Shown: positions 50,979 through 63,649 of the stretch, in pieces
How positions within the stretch are numbered: the first letter of the stretch is position 1
How the letters are laid out: each line of letters opens with the position of its first letter
Source of the DNA: Xiphophorus maculatus
Taxonomy: Eukaryota; Chordata; Actinopteri; Cyprinodontiformes; Poeciliidae
DNA: 64,000 nt
Direction of reading: 5' to 3'
Assembly: GCF_002775205.1 (NCBI RefSeq)
Contig: NC_036455.1
Span: 4,006,501-4,070,500, forward strand
Notes under the pieces: generated by a model
Told to the model about the DNA's origin: nothing
The model's database searches: none
What the model saw: the letters and a program-made list of their open reading frames with translations, nothing else
Position numbers and translations under genes: made by a program

Positions 50979-52202
50979 TACAGTCCTTATAAAACAAGAA
51001 GAAAAAACTCATTCCTCTTAATAAAAAAATCACTTGATTAGTTGCCACGACTGAAACCAGGAGTAATAGCTGCTGCCCATTAACCTGAGAGGCATTAAGG
51101 AAATTATTAACGTTGTGAAATATTTAGGACAGCTGCCAATTTTCCCAGGAGGAGATAAACCAAAAAGCTTCATCACAAACTCTTCAGGCCTCAGCTAGCA
51201 AATTACATAATAACAGTACAAGCCAAGAGAAAAGCCTCTTCTTTATAAAAACATTGGTAGCATGACTTTGTGAACAAGACTACAGAAACAAGGTTGTTTT
51301 GACAGATGAGACCAAACAGGATAGCAGTAGTGATCCTAAACACAGCAGCAAATCTCCCCCAGAATGAGTGAGAAAGAAAAGAGTTATGGTGCTGCAGCGG
51401 ACGAGCCAAAATCCAGACCTGGAGCTGATTGAAATGCTGCGCTGAGGCCTTGAGGGAGAAACAAATGTCTGCAAATCTTAATGTACTGAAGCAACTTTGT
51501 CGTGAAGAGAGGGTCAAAATTCCTCCACTACGATGTCAGAGACTGAAATAGAGCAGAAAATAGATTGTTTGTGATTTTGAATTTTCTTAAAACAATAACC
51601 TAGAGTTTGTTGAAGTTAGATTTTAATGTTTTTAGAACTAGATAAAAAACAATAGGCAGATAGAAAAAAATGACGAGTAAATTTATGCCAGAAAACTTTT
51701 GAGATTAATGTCGTAAGTTTTCTAGAAAAACGTGGAATTTTCTCAATGATTCCTAGAATATTTCCAACTTTTCACGGTCAGAAATGTCCAAGTTTTATAT
51801 AAGAGAATTTCTGAGATTTGTATTTTTAATGAATTTAAGACACTTTAAAGCCTTAATTTTAGCTACATGAATTTAAGACTTTTTAAAGTCTGTTTAGTTG
51901 CTTTGGTACCATAATAAATGAAAGACTAACCAACATTTTGACATGTAATGACAGCACTTGGAAACATCTAATGCTTCAATTGTTGATTTTAATTTTTTTG
52001 CTGCCTTGTTGGTGAAATGTGCTGTACAAATACAATTTGATTGATTGATTGATTAAAGATGTTTTGGTCCTACAAAGTACTGACACATAGGTCTGATAAC
52101 AAATCCAAAACTAGGGTCTCACTGAAATTCCTCTGAGTTTAAGGTTGTACCTGGATAAAATGTGAAGTTCAAGATCTATGAATACCTTTACAAGCCACTG
52201 TA
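50979..52202 (+). mobile_element. full-length Tc1/mariner fossil, transposase broken
   Basis: The left end, TACAGTCCTTATAAAACAAG, and the right end, read inverted as TACAGTGGCTTGTAAAGGTA, match one terminal repeat type. The 1.22-kb length is near that of Tc1 elements. A transposase remnant at about 51270-51540 includes residues resembling QNPDLELIEML and EATLS before stops. A LINE tail ending in tandem ATTG (52008-52057) is inserted near the right side. Confidence 0.7.
52008..52057 (+). repeat. LINE 3' tail with (ATTG)n
   Basis: GGTGAAATGTGCTGTACAAA followed by ATACAATTTGATTGATTGAT is the terminal segment of fish L2/RTE-type LINEs. Confidence 0.7.
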
Positions 52203-53615
52203 GTATGAATAAAAACTAGGATGAGACTGTCTAATAAATACAAATTGTATTTAATATTTCTGAATTAAGCCCAGCTAAAATGATGTTTTTATTCAAATTG
52301 CCAGCAGAGAGACTTGCTATATTTTGTTGAAAATCCCTGTATGAAGGCTGTGGTGTTGATTTGCGCTCTTAATTTCATGAAAATATATTGAAATTAAAAC
52401 TGTCAAGAAGCAGTAAACCAGTCAGAGGAAATTAACAGGACCCTGCTCCTCCACATTCAATGATTTCATCCTCTTCCTTCTGCCTCTGGTGTCCTTTTAG
52501 AGCCCTGACCTCCTGCCTGAGTTATTAAACCTTTAATATGAAATCCAATGAGTTTCGTTGGTCCGTTATGACCTGCCAGATGCAGTTAGGTAACCGGTGC
52601 ATGAATTTTCATCGGTCTCCACAGTGGCGCAGCGACGGGCCGCTGCCCTGGAACGAGCGGCTAATTCCAGTTTCCGGGTCGGGACGAGCGCCGCACACAG
52701 AGAGAGCCGCTGAGGAGCGTTCTGATTGGCAATCGTCTCACAGAGATAAGGTCTTGGAGATTCAAAGTGGCTCAAAAGCAGAGATGGGAGTTCATCTTTG
52801 AGAAGCTTGTTAGTCTGAAGGATTATCCAAAGCCTTTCAATTTGACTGTCATTAGCCGAAAAGTGATTGAATAATAGATGAGTTCCTGTGCGATGCGACG
52901 CTCTTGATCTTCGGTCATCTTTTGTGCATCTGAGCATCAAGCAGCTTCTCAAAACTCTGCCTGTCTCAGGTTCCCAGAGGGACAGTGTCTGTCCTTCACG
53001 TCTGCTCTTTGTTTTGTGTCCTTGTAAAAGCCTCTTCTTCTCACATCACTTTGAGTGATGCAGTATTTTCTCCACCTGTGGGACTAAGAGGCTGTTTCCC
53101 CTATCTGAGGAAATGAAACAGTCACATATCCGTCTCTTTTATCTGTCGCTGCCTATCTGTCTGTCTCTTCTTCCTCTTTTATGCCAACAGTCTTCCCTGA
53201 CATCAGACCGTCATTACCTCAGGTTGCATTGGCGTCCTTGTCAGACTCGTATTTCCCTTTAATTTTAAACAAAAGTCCTCTTCAAATCGGCCTCAAAAAC
53301 CAATTTCACCTTGTCAAGAATCTGATAAAGCACCCTGCACTCTAATTTCATTTAAACTTCACCTTGTATTCCCTTCATCATCTGTTTTCTTCTTTTTGGG
53401 TTACAAAACAGAATGTATTGCAAAGAAAACCATTAGTTTCTTTCCATTCCCCCAGATCCTTGCAATCACAAATCACAGCGCATACAGTTTGCTGGATATC
53501 GTGTTTCCTTGGATCAGATCCCGTTCCGTTCTGCATCCCATACTTAATTTTCTCCAAAATGTTCCTTTCCATGTGTGTGTGTGTTTTTTTTTTCTTCCTG
53601 TTTACCCCTACCCCC

Positions 53616-56600
53616 TCAAACAAAATCCTTAGAAACAGCTTCCACAAAGTTTGGAGCCGACATGAGGATGGAGATGGTGCAGATGATGTTGAAGACGCTA
53701 AACGCCACCAGGCACAGGCGATCAATCACAGCGCCTGCAAATTTCCACTGGTCAGCCATGCTCTCGGTCTCGTCCTGCTCTCTGAAACGGTCTGCCATGT
53801 AGCGCACCTCCTCCAGGATGGCCTGCAGCTGCGGGTCGCCCATCACAGATGTTGAGCACCCTCCTGGTCCCCCTCCAAAACCTCCGCCACTAGAGACAGT
53901 GCTGGGACACCCCACTGTGTCCATGTTGGGAGTTGGAGGCGGAGGGGAGCTGCAGAACTGCGACGGCAGGTGAGGAGGCGGACTTCCTGCCACCCGTGGA
54001 GGTCCTACAGAGATGTTATTCCTCTGGACGGGCTCCGACAGAACCGAAGAGTCCTCGATGCTCGGGAAGCCCATGTAGAGAAGGTTCCCGTTGTTGTTGG
54101 CGCTGGTTTGCAGGTGAGGGTGTCCCGCGTGGAGCGGCCCCGTCTGGAGAGGCGTCAGGTTCTGCGGGTGCAGCGGGTGGAGGGTCGGGTCGGGAGGGTT
54201 GGGAATGCTGCCGCTCTGTGATCCTGAGGAGCAGCGGCGTAGGTGTGGGGCGCAGGGCGGTCGCTCCGGATCGTCGTTCTCCCCTGGCCGCTTCATCCTC
54301 AGGAACCAGGCGACCCACTGCAGCAAAACGAGACGCACCTGCAGGAGAAAAAAGAAACACTGAGATACAACTACCCTTACAAAACTACTCATCCTCCTGA
54401 AAAAATATAATCAACGTGATCTATTATGCTTTCTTGAACAAGTTAGGATGAGTCTTTGGATTATAAAAAACATGTTTATAAAATTTTTTGGCACGAAATC
54501 ATTCTTGGATAATCAGGTTTCAGTCTGCTTAGTTCTGCAGACTTCTTGTTATTTAAAATCCAAATAACATTGAGTTGCTGGCCACGCCCCCTGCTCAATG
54601 TTTACACTCGCATGGAAAAATGGCTGCAAACAGATGTACAATTATACAAACATACATCTTTCAAAAACTGAAAGATGTATGTATGAGCCTCCTGCACAAA
54701 CAACAAGAATGCAGCGAGTTGTTCTGAATGGTAAGTCAACAAAACACTTGTCTCTTCTAGCCGCCATTAAGCAGCAATAAAACCAACTGACCAAATGTGC
54801 TGGAGCTCCGCTTGGGTAACGGGACTAGGCTTAACTGGGGTTGTTAAACGACGGCGCAGCGCCTATTGATTGTGACTGAACATTTGGGAGGTTCTAGTCA
54901 AAACATACCTTAAGATTTGTTCAACTATTAATTAAATTAAAGGGAGTGAATAAAAAATGTACGGCAGATTTTTATTCATACTGCATTACTTTGTGTTTTC
55001 CTAGCAAATAAAATGCAAAATGTGGTCTTTGTAAGGATTGGGTTTTTCTATGTATTTATTTAGGTTTCTGTGTTCTGTTGAGTCTCTGTGTTGTTCTGTC
55101 AACCCCTTGATTGTTTACACCTGTCCCTTGTCTCCCTTGATTGTCTCCCTGTGTATTTAATCCCACCTGTGTTCTCTGCTCCTTGTCAGATCCTCGTCTC
55201 ATGTCTGTCTGCCGTCTGCCGTCAGTTGTCATATGATTTACCAGTTGCTACCAGATTCAGAGCTTCTGCCACTGCTCATCTGTGATGCCTGGATTATTGT
55301 TTTTATCATTAAACATCATCACTACTGTCCGCCGCTTCATCCTCACCACCTATAACTACCACATCATGATAGTCTTAACAGGAAAAATGTGAACATTTTC
55401 AAAGACAATCAGTACTTTTGAAGAAGTGACTGTAATATCAATTAATAAGGTATTATAAATATACTAAAATCATTTATCCTTGATGCTCTCAGAGCTCCAA
55501 CGAAGCTGTTCTAAAAGCCTGTTTGGTTTCAGGTGCCGACTGTTTCCAGCGTTGTGGTTTGTTTCATTCTGCAGCAGTTTTGTCTCGGTTTCAAGTGTTG
55601 GTCCATAAGAATGCCCGAGGCAAAAAAGAAAAAGAAAAAAGATTTTTTTTTCTGTATGCCTTTGCTAGATTATCAACAGAGACTCTCAGTTACTTTCAAA
55701 TGTAGCCTTACATTCAAACTGTGGACTCACTGAGATAGAAGACTGTGTGATTACCGTTTTATTGCCCTTATTAGCTTGCAGAGCAGTGTTTCAGTGAGCT
55801 ACAGCATTAGATAAAAACAGCACAAATTGGTTCAGATTTAAAACTTCTGTTCCACTCATCCTCTCCAACCTTTTATGAAGAAAAAAAAAAAGCCTAAGCC
55901 TTTGGTTCCTGAAAGGTCAGAGTGACCCAGCAGCATCCAGATGGGAGTCTGGCTGCTAAATGAGAGCTAATGTCCAAGTGACTGCTCAATTAGTGTCTGC
56001 AGAACATCTTTGAAAGTCAACTGATGTTGTTTTTGTGCAGCACTCTAATTATGAACTGTCCTAATCTGAAGCTCATCAATTAGTTTGCTAATTGGGCATC
56101 GCATTGTCAACACAGGCCATTCATCAACTGAACGTCCTTGCAATATGTCAATGCATAAAGCACCTGCTTGCACAAGCAGTCCGCAAACTTGTCCACATAT
56201 CAATAATTGAAGGTTCTTCTTTTTGCAGGTTTAGCAGAAAAAAGTAAATCCATGCTTTTAAATATGCCTGAATTTTACACTACCCATCCACATTTCAATT
56301 TCTACTATAAATTATCCATGTCAGAACAAACTTTCTTCATAAAGGCATTTTATTTTTTTCAGCATTGAGCAGAAGGTAAGAAAAATAGAAGTATGGAGTG
56401 AGTCAAACCGAGTACACCCACATATCCAGAGTGCTTTGAAAAGCACTCCTGTTGTAGTCTGCGGTGAGGCATTTGATGAACACGCTACTGAAGACTGCCA
56501 CTGCTGGATGAGTCACTGCCGACGAAGTCAGCGAATAAAAAGAGAAACTGGCATCGCAGCACACGGTGCGCTAACAAACGGATAAAGCGAAAGCGAAACT

Positions 56601-59600
56601 GAGCTGGACAGAAAACTAGAATAACAAAAGTAAGATTACTATAACAGCAAGGCTGAAAAGAGACAACATGATGAAAATACAGCTCTGGAAAAAATTAAGA
56701 GACAACTGAAAATGATCAGTTTCTCTGATTTTACTTTTTATAGGTATATCAGGGTTTCCCCAAATGTATTATAAGCCTGGAGGGCCACCAGGCTTTATTT
56801 GTGCCCCCACCAGGCTTAGCAATGCTTATTCATCTAAGTCTTTTTAAAATGTTTGCATTTTTTAAGACTTTATAGTTGGTGCTTGGGTGTGTAATTATCA
56901 AGTGATATTTTCAAATTTCATGTCAACTATAAATATTTTTAACTCAAAAACACGACAGGCTGCCGGATGAATGACTGCCCTAGCGCCCACCAACCGGGCT
57001 TAACAAGTTTTCTGGGGGAAACCTTGAATATGTTTGAGTAAAATGAACATTTTTCTTTTATTCTAGGAACTACTGACAACATGTCGCCGAAATTCCAAGC
57101 AAAAATTTTGTATATATTTGCAGAAAATGAGAAATGGTCAAAATAACTAAAAAGATGCAGTGCTTTCAGACGTCAAGTAATGCAAAGTAAACAAGTTAAT
57201 ATTCATTTAGAAACAATAATACTAGTGTTTTAACTCAAGAAGAGCTCAGAAATCAATATTTGGTGGAGTAACCAGGAGGTTTTCAATAGGGTTCAGTGCA
57301 GTGGTTTCTTCATTTTTTCCAGAACTGTGCGTTGTAAAGTGTCTTACCCATTTCGGCATGTGCCCTCCATTTGGATCGTGGTGATGATACTGTAAAACCA
57401 CAACTGTGGCAATGACTGACATCCCAACGATGATCATTATGCTGGCAAAATACTGGCCTGAGGAGGAGGAGAAAGCAGTGAAATAATTCATTTTCAATTC
57501 AGAGCAGCAGGAAAAACATCTACAAGGTTAACATCTCAGTCATTCGCCTTCATGTTACTGCAGTTTTCTGTAAAGTTTATTTCTCTCCAAGCAATGTGAG
57601 GTCAACGATTGAATACTTAAAACATATTCACATTCTCAAGAGGAGAATCAATTCAAAATAAAACATTTTGTCAAGGTAACTGAGGTTTGATGGCATCGTT
57701 ACGGCCCTGCTCACTCATTCTGTTCATGTCAGCAAAATCAAACAGATTAAGATGAGAGCAGTTTGTCTTTATACAAGAAAAATGCTGAGAACAGCACTCT
57801 GAGGATTTTTCTGTAGCTTTTAAAAACACAAGGTGTTGTGTCTTCAGGGCGAGATTTGCATCTGTTTCTGGCTGAAGTTTTTCCTCTCTTTAATTTTCTG
57901 CACTGTGGCCACAATAAATTTAGCCTCTTAAATTTCAGGGTGAGCAGGTGGCTTGTGTAAATTCAGCTCTTTTTTTTTTTTTAGGTTATATTTCTTAGCG
58001 CTGCTTCCTGGTAGCGGTATGGTATGACAGCATAAAATGTCCTTACAGTAGCATATCGGTGTGATAAATAAGCTTTCTGTTGTAAACCTGACTAGCTGCA
58101 AATGACTGTGTTGCTCAACTGGACAATGGGTTTGCTAGAAATGACCAGAACACACCAATATTAGTTTACTGGTTTAAAGGAGAGGCGATTTTGTGGGAAA
58201 AGACATGAAACCAAAAAGCGACTTGGCATGAATTTGTACCTTACGATAAAGCAAAACAGGAAGAAGAGAGAGAAGATTAAATGGATTTCACTGGGAGAGA
58301 GATAATGTACTGAATTGATTTGCTTTATTTAAATTACATTTGAATGTAATTAAGGGTTAGACTGATTGAATGTGACTCTAAGCTGATTGTACAGTGCTGC
58401 AGTGAACTTTGGATGGGAAAAGTTTGAACATATTGAAACAAAAATGAGTGAAATCTTGAGAAGAGATGACAGAATGATAAATGGGATGAAAATTGTGGGA
58501 TGCAGGGCAGTGTGGACTTAAAGTTTAATAAGAATTATTTATTACTTCCTTTTTAGGTAAGTGTATGACACAAACACAAATACTGCTCTTGAAAAACACC
58601 CATTTGTAATGAGCTTCTTCACCTAAAGTCACACAAATACGTGTTATTTGCATCACATTAATCATATTTTCAAATGTATTCATATTTATTGATGCTTTGT
58701 TTGAAAAAAACAGTTAAGAAAATAGTAAAGCTAACAATCCCAACATTATGAACAGTTTTAAACATCATTAATTGGAATTTTTTAGGACCATAATAAATCT
58801 AAATTGTTATAAGAAATTTCTCACGATAAATAAGAAACGATACAATAAATATCCAGCCCTACGGGTGAATAAGAACACTGAAAAAACACAAAATTTGAAA
58901 TATTTTTGGTCTAGTTTCTAGTGCAAATATCTGAACTTGAAAAAAAAAAAAAAAAAAAACTTTCCAGTAAGATATAGAAGATTGTGTTAAGTGAATAATT
59001 CCTTAATATTAATTTTTAAATACTGGCTCTATTGTCACTTATATCGAGACATTCTCACCAGTGGAACTAGTACTTTTCTTTTCATTTTTACATTTTTAAA
59101 TTAGAGGGATAAAATGGTTAAATAAAGATTGATGATGAGGATGGTACACAGAGAGGAAGTAGAAGGATGGAGAAGGCTGATGTAACGAGGCAAGGATGAT
59201 GAATTGGATGAAATTACTTCACAAAATGAAATAAAAAAGATGAAAACGACACAGGATGAAAACGTGGGACAGAAAAGCTTCATAAAGAGAGACAACACTC
59301 ATGATGAACAGGATGAGAAAGAGGATGGAGATTCTCTTTTAGTATAAAAAAAGGTTTTCTGTCTTTTTCTTTCAGTCTGCCAAACCACACAAGCCTGGAA
59401 AGAGATACCAACTCCCATTTATGGATTTTTAAATGTTGATTTAGTGGAATGTTTTGACTAGACGTCATGAATATTTTATTTGAATTTACATAAAAATAGA
59501 AAACATGGTCTCCACGTACCTATGAGCGGGACAGAGTCCGACGTGGCGGGCATTATCTCAGCCACCAGCAGCATGAAAACAGTGAGCGATAGCAGAACGG

Positions 59601-59606
59601 TGATAC
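53616..59606 (-). CDS. neuronal nicotinic acetylcholine receptor alpha7/8/11-type subunit, last three exons
   Basis: This is a subunit of a pentameric ligand-gated cation channel of neuronal membranes. Minus-strand exons: 59606-59520 (87 nt), 57457-57348 (110 nt) and 54338-53616 (stop TCA at 53616-53618 read inverted). The 87 and 110 nt lengths and the phases match CHRNA7. Exon one holds M2, [19 protein letters not shown], with T6', L9', V13' and E20' present as in the calcium-permeable alpha7 pore. Exon two holds M3 ([20 protein letters not shown]) and the HHHDP motif. Exon three holds the cytoplasmic loop ([19 protein letters not shown]), the amphipathic helix ([16 protein letters not shown]), M4, and the C-terminus [13 protein letters not shown]. 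The loop is longer and richer in Pro and Gly than in human alpha7. Linkage suggests the teleost chrna11 paralogue, but chrna7 or chrna8 types are not excluded. Ligand-binding exons lie beyond the right edge. Confidence 0.92.
54413..54960 (+). repeat. interspersed repeat with X-box-like site (family C, copy 3) in the last receptor intron
   Basis: It begins with GATCTATTATGCTTTCTTGA and contains AAATGGCTGCAAACAGATGT and ACCAACTGACCAAATGTGCT, aligning with 2838-3440 in the same orientation. A 13-bp perfect inverted repeat (CATACATCTTTCA and its complement, 54651-54681) is peculiar to this copy. Confidence 0.7.
56678..57329 (-). mobile_element. TA-flanked inverted-repeat element (family B, copy 3), interrupted
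   Basis: It starts TACAGCTCTGGAAAAAATTA and ends CCAGAACTG-TG. It aligns, inverted, with the copy at 8494 on both sides of a 277-bp insertion (56750-57026). The right end is only 18 bases from the splice donor of the receptor M3 exon (GT at 57347-57346). Confidence 0.8.
56750..57026 (+). mobile_element. 277-bp hAT-like MITE (family F, copy 2) nested in a family B element
   Basis: Terminal repeats CAGGGTTTCCCC and GGGGAAACCTTG are inverse with one mismatch. Uninterrupted family B copies show the empty site (TATAGGTTTATGTTTGA), so the borders are secure. A short duplication, about TATAT and AATAT, flanks it. Confidence 0.85.
58562..58861 (+). mobile_element. AT-rich interspersed element (family A, copy 3) in a receptor intron
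   Basis: GACACAAACACAAATACTGC, ACCCATTTGTAATGAGCTTC and AAGAAATTTCTCACGATAAA follow the order of the copies at 5567 and 49722, and it ends ATATCCAGCCCT. Confidence 0.75.
58873..59090 (+). mobile_element. MITE-like repeat (family E, copy 3)
   Basis: TATTTTTGGTCTAGTTTCTA and GTGCAAATATCTGAACTTG align with 31155, and an internal poly(A) run of about 20 is present. It directly follows a family A copy. Confidence 0.7.
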
Positions 59607-60869
59607 CTGCAGACACACACACACAGATTGTCTCCGAGGCTTTAGCTACGTTTTGTTAGGCAGTCGATACTGTGGTTAGATTTTCCTGTGTGTTCAGTGT
59701 TTTGATAAACGGTTAAGGCTCATGATGGGATCTGGTCGATTTATGTAAATTACTCTCTAAAGCCCCGACACTGAATCACCCCCAACCCGGACGCTCTGCA
59801 TCTCCACAGCCAAAACAGCAGAAAAAACTCATCTCACACTGCTGGGAAACACACCTTATGCTCTTTATTTATCCACCTCCACATCATTTATGGTCCAGAT
59901 TTAATTTAAGCAGTGCTTTGCTGGCATAACTGTCTCCAATCTGAGCATTCAATTAAACCCCAGAGGTTAGAGGTGAAATATGAGTGCTTTAAGGCTGTTA
60001 GGTGAAATAAAAACGCTTCCTTTATGCTTAATTTTCTCCTGTTAAAAGGAGACTCCTTTAACCCTGAGCGCCCAGTCCTGATGTCGCTTCACCATCAGCA
60101 GTGACCAGAGTTCAGTCTGTCACGGTTACAAATTTTCCAGGTGGATAAATTGTCCCAAAAGTTATTGAGATAAACGATAATGTTGCTGTTTAGAGACCAT
60201 CTTGCATTATTAATGACACATTAATGCAATAACACATTTTTTAAAGATCGATAAACTTTAAATTCTAATGAACATTTAAGACTGGAAGTGGAAAACATTT
60301 CAAATATCCACAATAAATAAACAAATACAAGAAATAAAATGGACTATGACGTCTCTGTAAACAAGATTGTTCTTAAAGTTTTGTCTGGTGAGACAAAAGC
60401 ACCAAACTGAAACTTTTGTCATCCAGTTTTTGTTAAAAATAAAGAGAGAAAAGATAAAAATGATAAATAATGCAAATGATTGAGCTTGATTCAATTTAAC
60501 ATGCGAATAATTGATTTATTGCTTATTTGCTTACCAAAAAATACAACAAATGTAATGAAGTAGGAGTAAAAAAGTATTTGGTAAAAGGTTCAAATTAAGC
60601 ACAGAGTAACTCATTAAAGCAGCAATAATTTAATATTTAAAAATGACGTCATAAGATGGATCAAAATATAACATTATGTGGAAATGGCATTTTAAAGATA
60701 AAAATTAAAATAAGTCATAAATAAAAACACAGTAACAAAATAAGATCAAAAAAGATTTTTTTTCCAAATCAGTTTCTTTCAATTATTAACTTATTAAACT
60801 TTAACAAAAACTGCAGGTTTGTGTCTCTGTGTGGTGAATTTTTGGTTAAAACATGTTTGTTTTTCATAC

Positions 60870-61045
60870 TAATGGGTAGAAAATCCAGAAAGTTTACTCA
60901 AGTAAGAGTAGCGATACTTCATAATAAAATTACTCAAGTAAAAGTAAAAACTACACTGTAGTAGAAATACTCCCAAAAGAATATATATTTTTTAAAGTTA
61001 CTTAAGTAAATGTAACAGCGTAAATGTACTCAACTCTGGAAGTGA
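60870..61045 (+). repeat. teleost interspersed repeat (ACTCAAGTAA type)
   Basis: TTACTCAAGTAAAAGTAAAA, AGTTACTTAAGTAAATGTAA and GTAAATGTACTCAACTCTGG form a unit widely seen in fish genomes. It is non-coding. Confidence 0.65.
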
Positions 61046-63009
61046 CAGTCTTGTATTTTCCTTGAAGTCAGTGCGTGCGCCTTTCCCCAGAATCAATTCA
61101 CTAGCCTTAATTACATCAATAGGTTAATTGGCCGCATGTGTGAGGCTTTTTTCTCCCTCCTTTGGAGAAATGCTGTATAATCCATCGTGTATTGAGGTTG
61201 AGGAAATGTTTTGACAAAGCTGCCGTGGCTTCCCTCCCAGTTTCCTCCCACTCAGACTGGAGGCAAACAGTATTTTTAAAAATATATTATCATCCATTCA
61301 GATTACAGAGTGAGAGGACGGCGAGCCACGAGTGAAAATAAGGCTGCTGCTCGCAGATTTTCAGAGGTTTCCTTTAAGGGGACCTGACAGTTCAAGTAGC
61401 TTTTAGGTAAATTCAGCGAAACACAAAATGAGCCAATTAGTATTGAGAGAACCACAAAGGAGTGGCTGAGAACTGAGAGTGTCTGACATGTGCTTTCTTA
61501 AAAGGCTGAAGCTTTCTTACACGCCATTATTTCTGCTCTTTAAAATCAAGATAATAGTCTCGAGTCTTTAATGCTCAGACGGCATGACTGTCAGCTCCTA
61601 AAAGAGGGTGATAGTGAAATTAAAATTTAATTTTGTAGCACTTCTTCTTTTCTTTTCATCCTATTACAGTCAGTCTCGCCAGTCCTTCGTTTCTTCCTTC
61701 GTCTGTCCTCCATCACCTTTTTCTAATTCTTCTCTCGACTTTTTTTTTTGCCTTCTTCCCACACCAGCCGCTCTCTCTGTTTGTAGTTATCCAGTAATCC
61801 CTCTACTCTCTCATCTTCTCCCCTCCCAGTTTGCCTCCTTTGTGCCTCATGATAATCTCCTGAGCCTCTCCTGTGCCTTCGCTCTGCGATATTTCACAAT
61901 GTTTCACTTTAAAAGACGGCCTATTTTCAGTCTGAAGGTAGTGAAGTCAGAGATTTGATCTGTTTATAGGACTTTCCTCTCAGATGAAACAGATTGTGCT
62001 GAAGTTGCACTGCTTCAGTTTTTACTTTTGTCTGTCGTGGCTCAACATTTTGTATTTCTGGACCAGCACTGATTAAACCATCAAAGTATGAGATACAATT
62101 GGGGCAACAAAATACTGTGTAGAAGTTTTAACTAAGGGACTTATGACTTTTTAAAGGGAACTGAATCTTCAGGATCTTTTCACTTTAAAGAGTCATTAAA
62201 AAGATAGTGGTTTGAACATTTACTTTTTCAAAGAAGAAACCAATTTATACCCAATACAGTTTTTAAAATTCACAAAAATGTAGAATTATCTGTACTACGT
62301 ACAAATACCACAGTATGTTCTTGCAGAAAAAGAATAGCTAAGTATTCTCATAAAATACAACATTTTAAAATATAGATGTCAAACCTATGTTATTCTTTAA
62401 GACAAGTTTTGTGTGCATTAGTAACATTTTAGGGTTATTTGTGATTTAGAAGGATAAGAAAAGAAAAAATTGACTTGACGTGAACAGGTCTTCAGGATGG
62501 CTAAAAAGACACATTTTTGAAAAGTAATTTTTTCAAAGAACAAGCCCTTTTATCTTTAATAAAGTTTTTGAAATTCACAAAAATGTCAATTTATCTGTAC
62601 TAGGTAAAATGTATATTTATTCAAATACAACCACCAATTTAGAAGCATAAGGGAAGAAACCAATTCGACTGGAGCCGCTGTAGCAGAAACAAAAATCCTC
62701 TTCTGCGCCATGAAATATAGAAAATATCAACCCATTTCTATCAATTGTATTAATCTTAAATGAAATGAAAATAACAATAGTTTTGATGTGTGTGCCAAAC
62801 ATTATAAGGAAGCTAAGTTGTAAAAAACAAAGAGCAGCTCTCGCTTACTGAAACTCAAATTCTACCATTCACGACAAAAGAATCAAATCGTTCGAGAATG
62901 ACACGTCAATATTTATAACCCGCACAAACACCAAAAAAACTAGAGAATTACAAGAAATACTAGTTAATACATATAAATATATAGGTTGTTCGGTGGTTAT
63001 TGCCATAAA

Positions 63010-63300
63010 TAGCGAATAAAGGTCAACAACATGGCAGCAAGAATGAATTTCGGTAGGTTGACATGTTGCAGACGATTCGCTGAAGAGACACAGATCGAAC
63101 CTTGAAGCAGGCAGGCTGCAGCAGTAGAGGACAACACAGCGTGTCCCTCCTGTCAGCTGAGACAAGGAGGCTACAGTTCCCATCGTTTCACCAACACTGG
63201 GCTGGAAAAGTGGTGCTATGTCTCATGAGTCTCAATGTCCAAGAATCCTGGACAAATGAAAACATGGAACTCCTTCCTTCATCTTAAAAGTAAATGTAAC
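63010..63300 (+). mobile_element. Tc1/mariner transposase fossil in a receptor intron
   Basis: Segments AACCTTGAAGCAGGCAGGCT, GCAGCAGTAGAGGACAACAC, GTCCCTCCTGTCAGCTGAGA and GGCTACAGTTCCCATCGTTT correspond, in order, to a fish Tc1-type transposase gene on the plus strand. Frameshifts make it inactive. Confidence 0.7.
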
Positions 63301-63649
63301 CAATACCAGAGATTTTTTAAAAAAGCCTTTCTTAATTAAGAGCTATAATTGTACATTTATGAGTCAATATGCTATGATACTAACGCTATGAATAAATGTG
63401 TGGACCCGAGGAAGAGCAGGCATTGTCACGGCGACGGCTAATGGGAACCCAAATAAACAAAAAAATAAAAATGTCAGCTGAGACATTCAGAAAGTAGGAT
63501 GAGAAGTTGGAGAAAGCAACATGAGAACATTATACCACCTGCTGCTGCTGCTGATATAATGATGTGAGGATAGTTACCTGGCTTACTTTGGGCTCCAGTT
63601 AATAAACAAGCTCTGTTTAAATTTCACAGCCTGCCTTAACATTGTCAAA

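Larger units (their letters stand above)
45173..53615. other. intergenic region downstream of the receptor gene, no coding gene recognised
   Basis: It holds copies of repeat families A to E (entered separately), a Tc1 fossil at 50979-52202 and a CTCF-like motif at 49088. Stretches at 46840-47160 and 47440-48000 are GC-richer, repeat-poor and look unique; they are candidates for conserved non-coding DNA. The 3' UTR of the receptor gene must occupy some sequence just below 53615. Confidence 0.5.

Noticed and set aside
52566-52952. 128-codon minus-strand open frame downstream of the receptor stop
   Set aside because: No recognised domain; it lies in the expected 3' UTR or flank of the receptor gene.
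53933-54400. 155-codon open frame on the plus strand opposite the receptor's last exon
   Set aside because: It is an antisense shadow of the Pro/Gly-rich cytoplasmic loop coding sequence.
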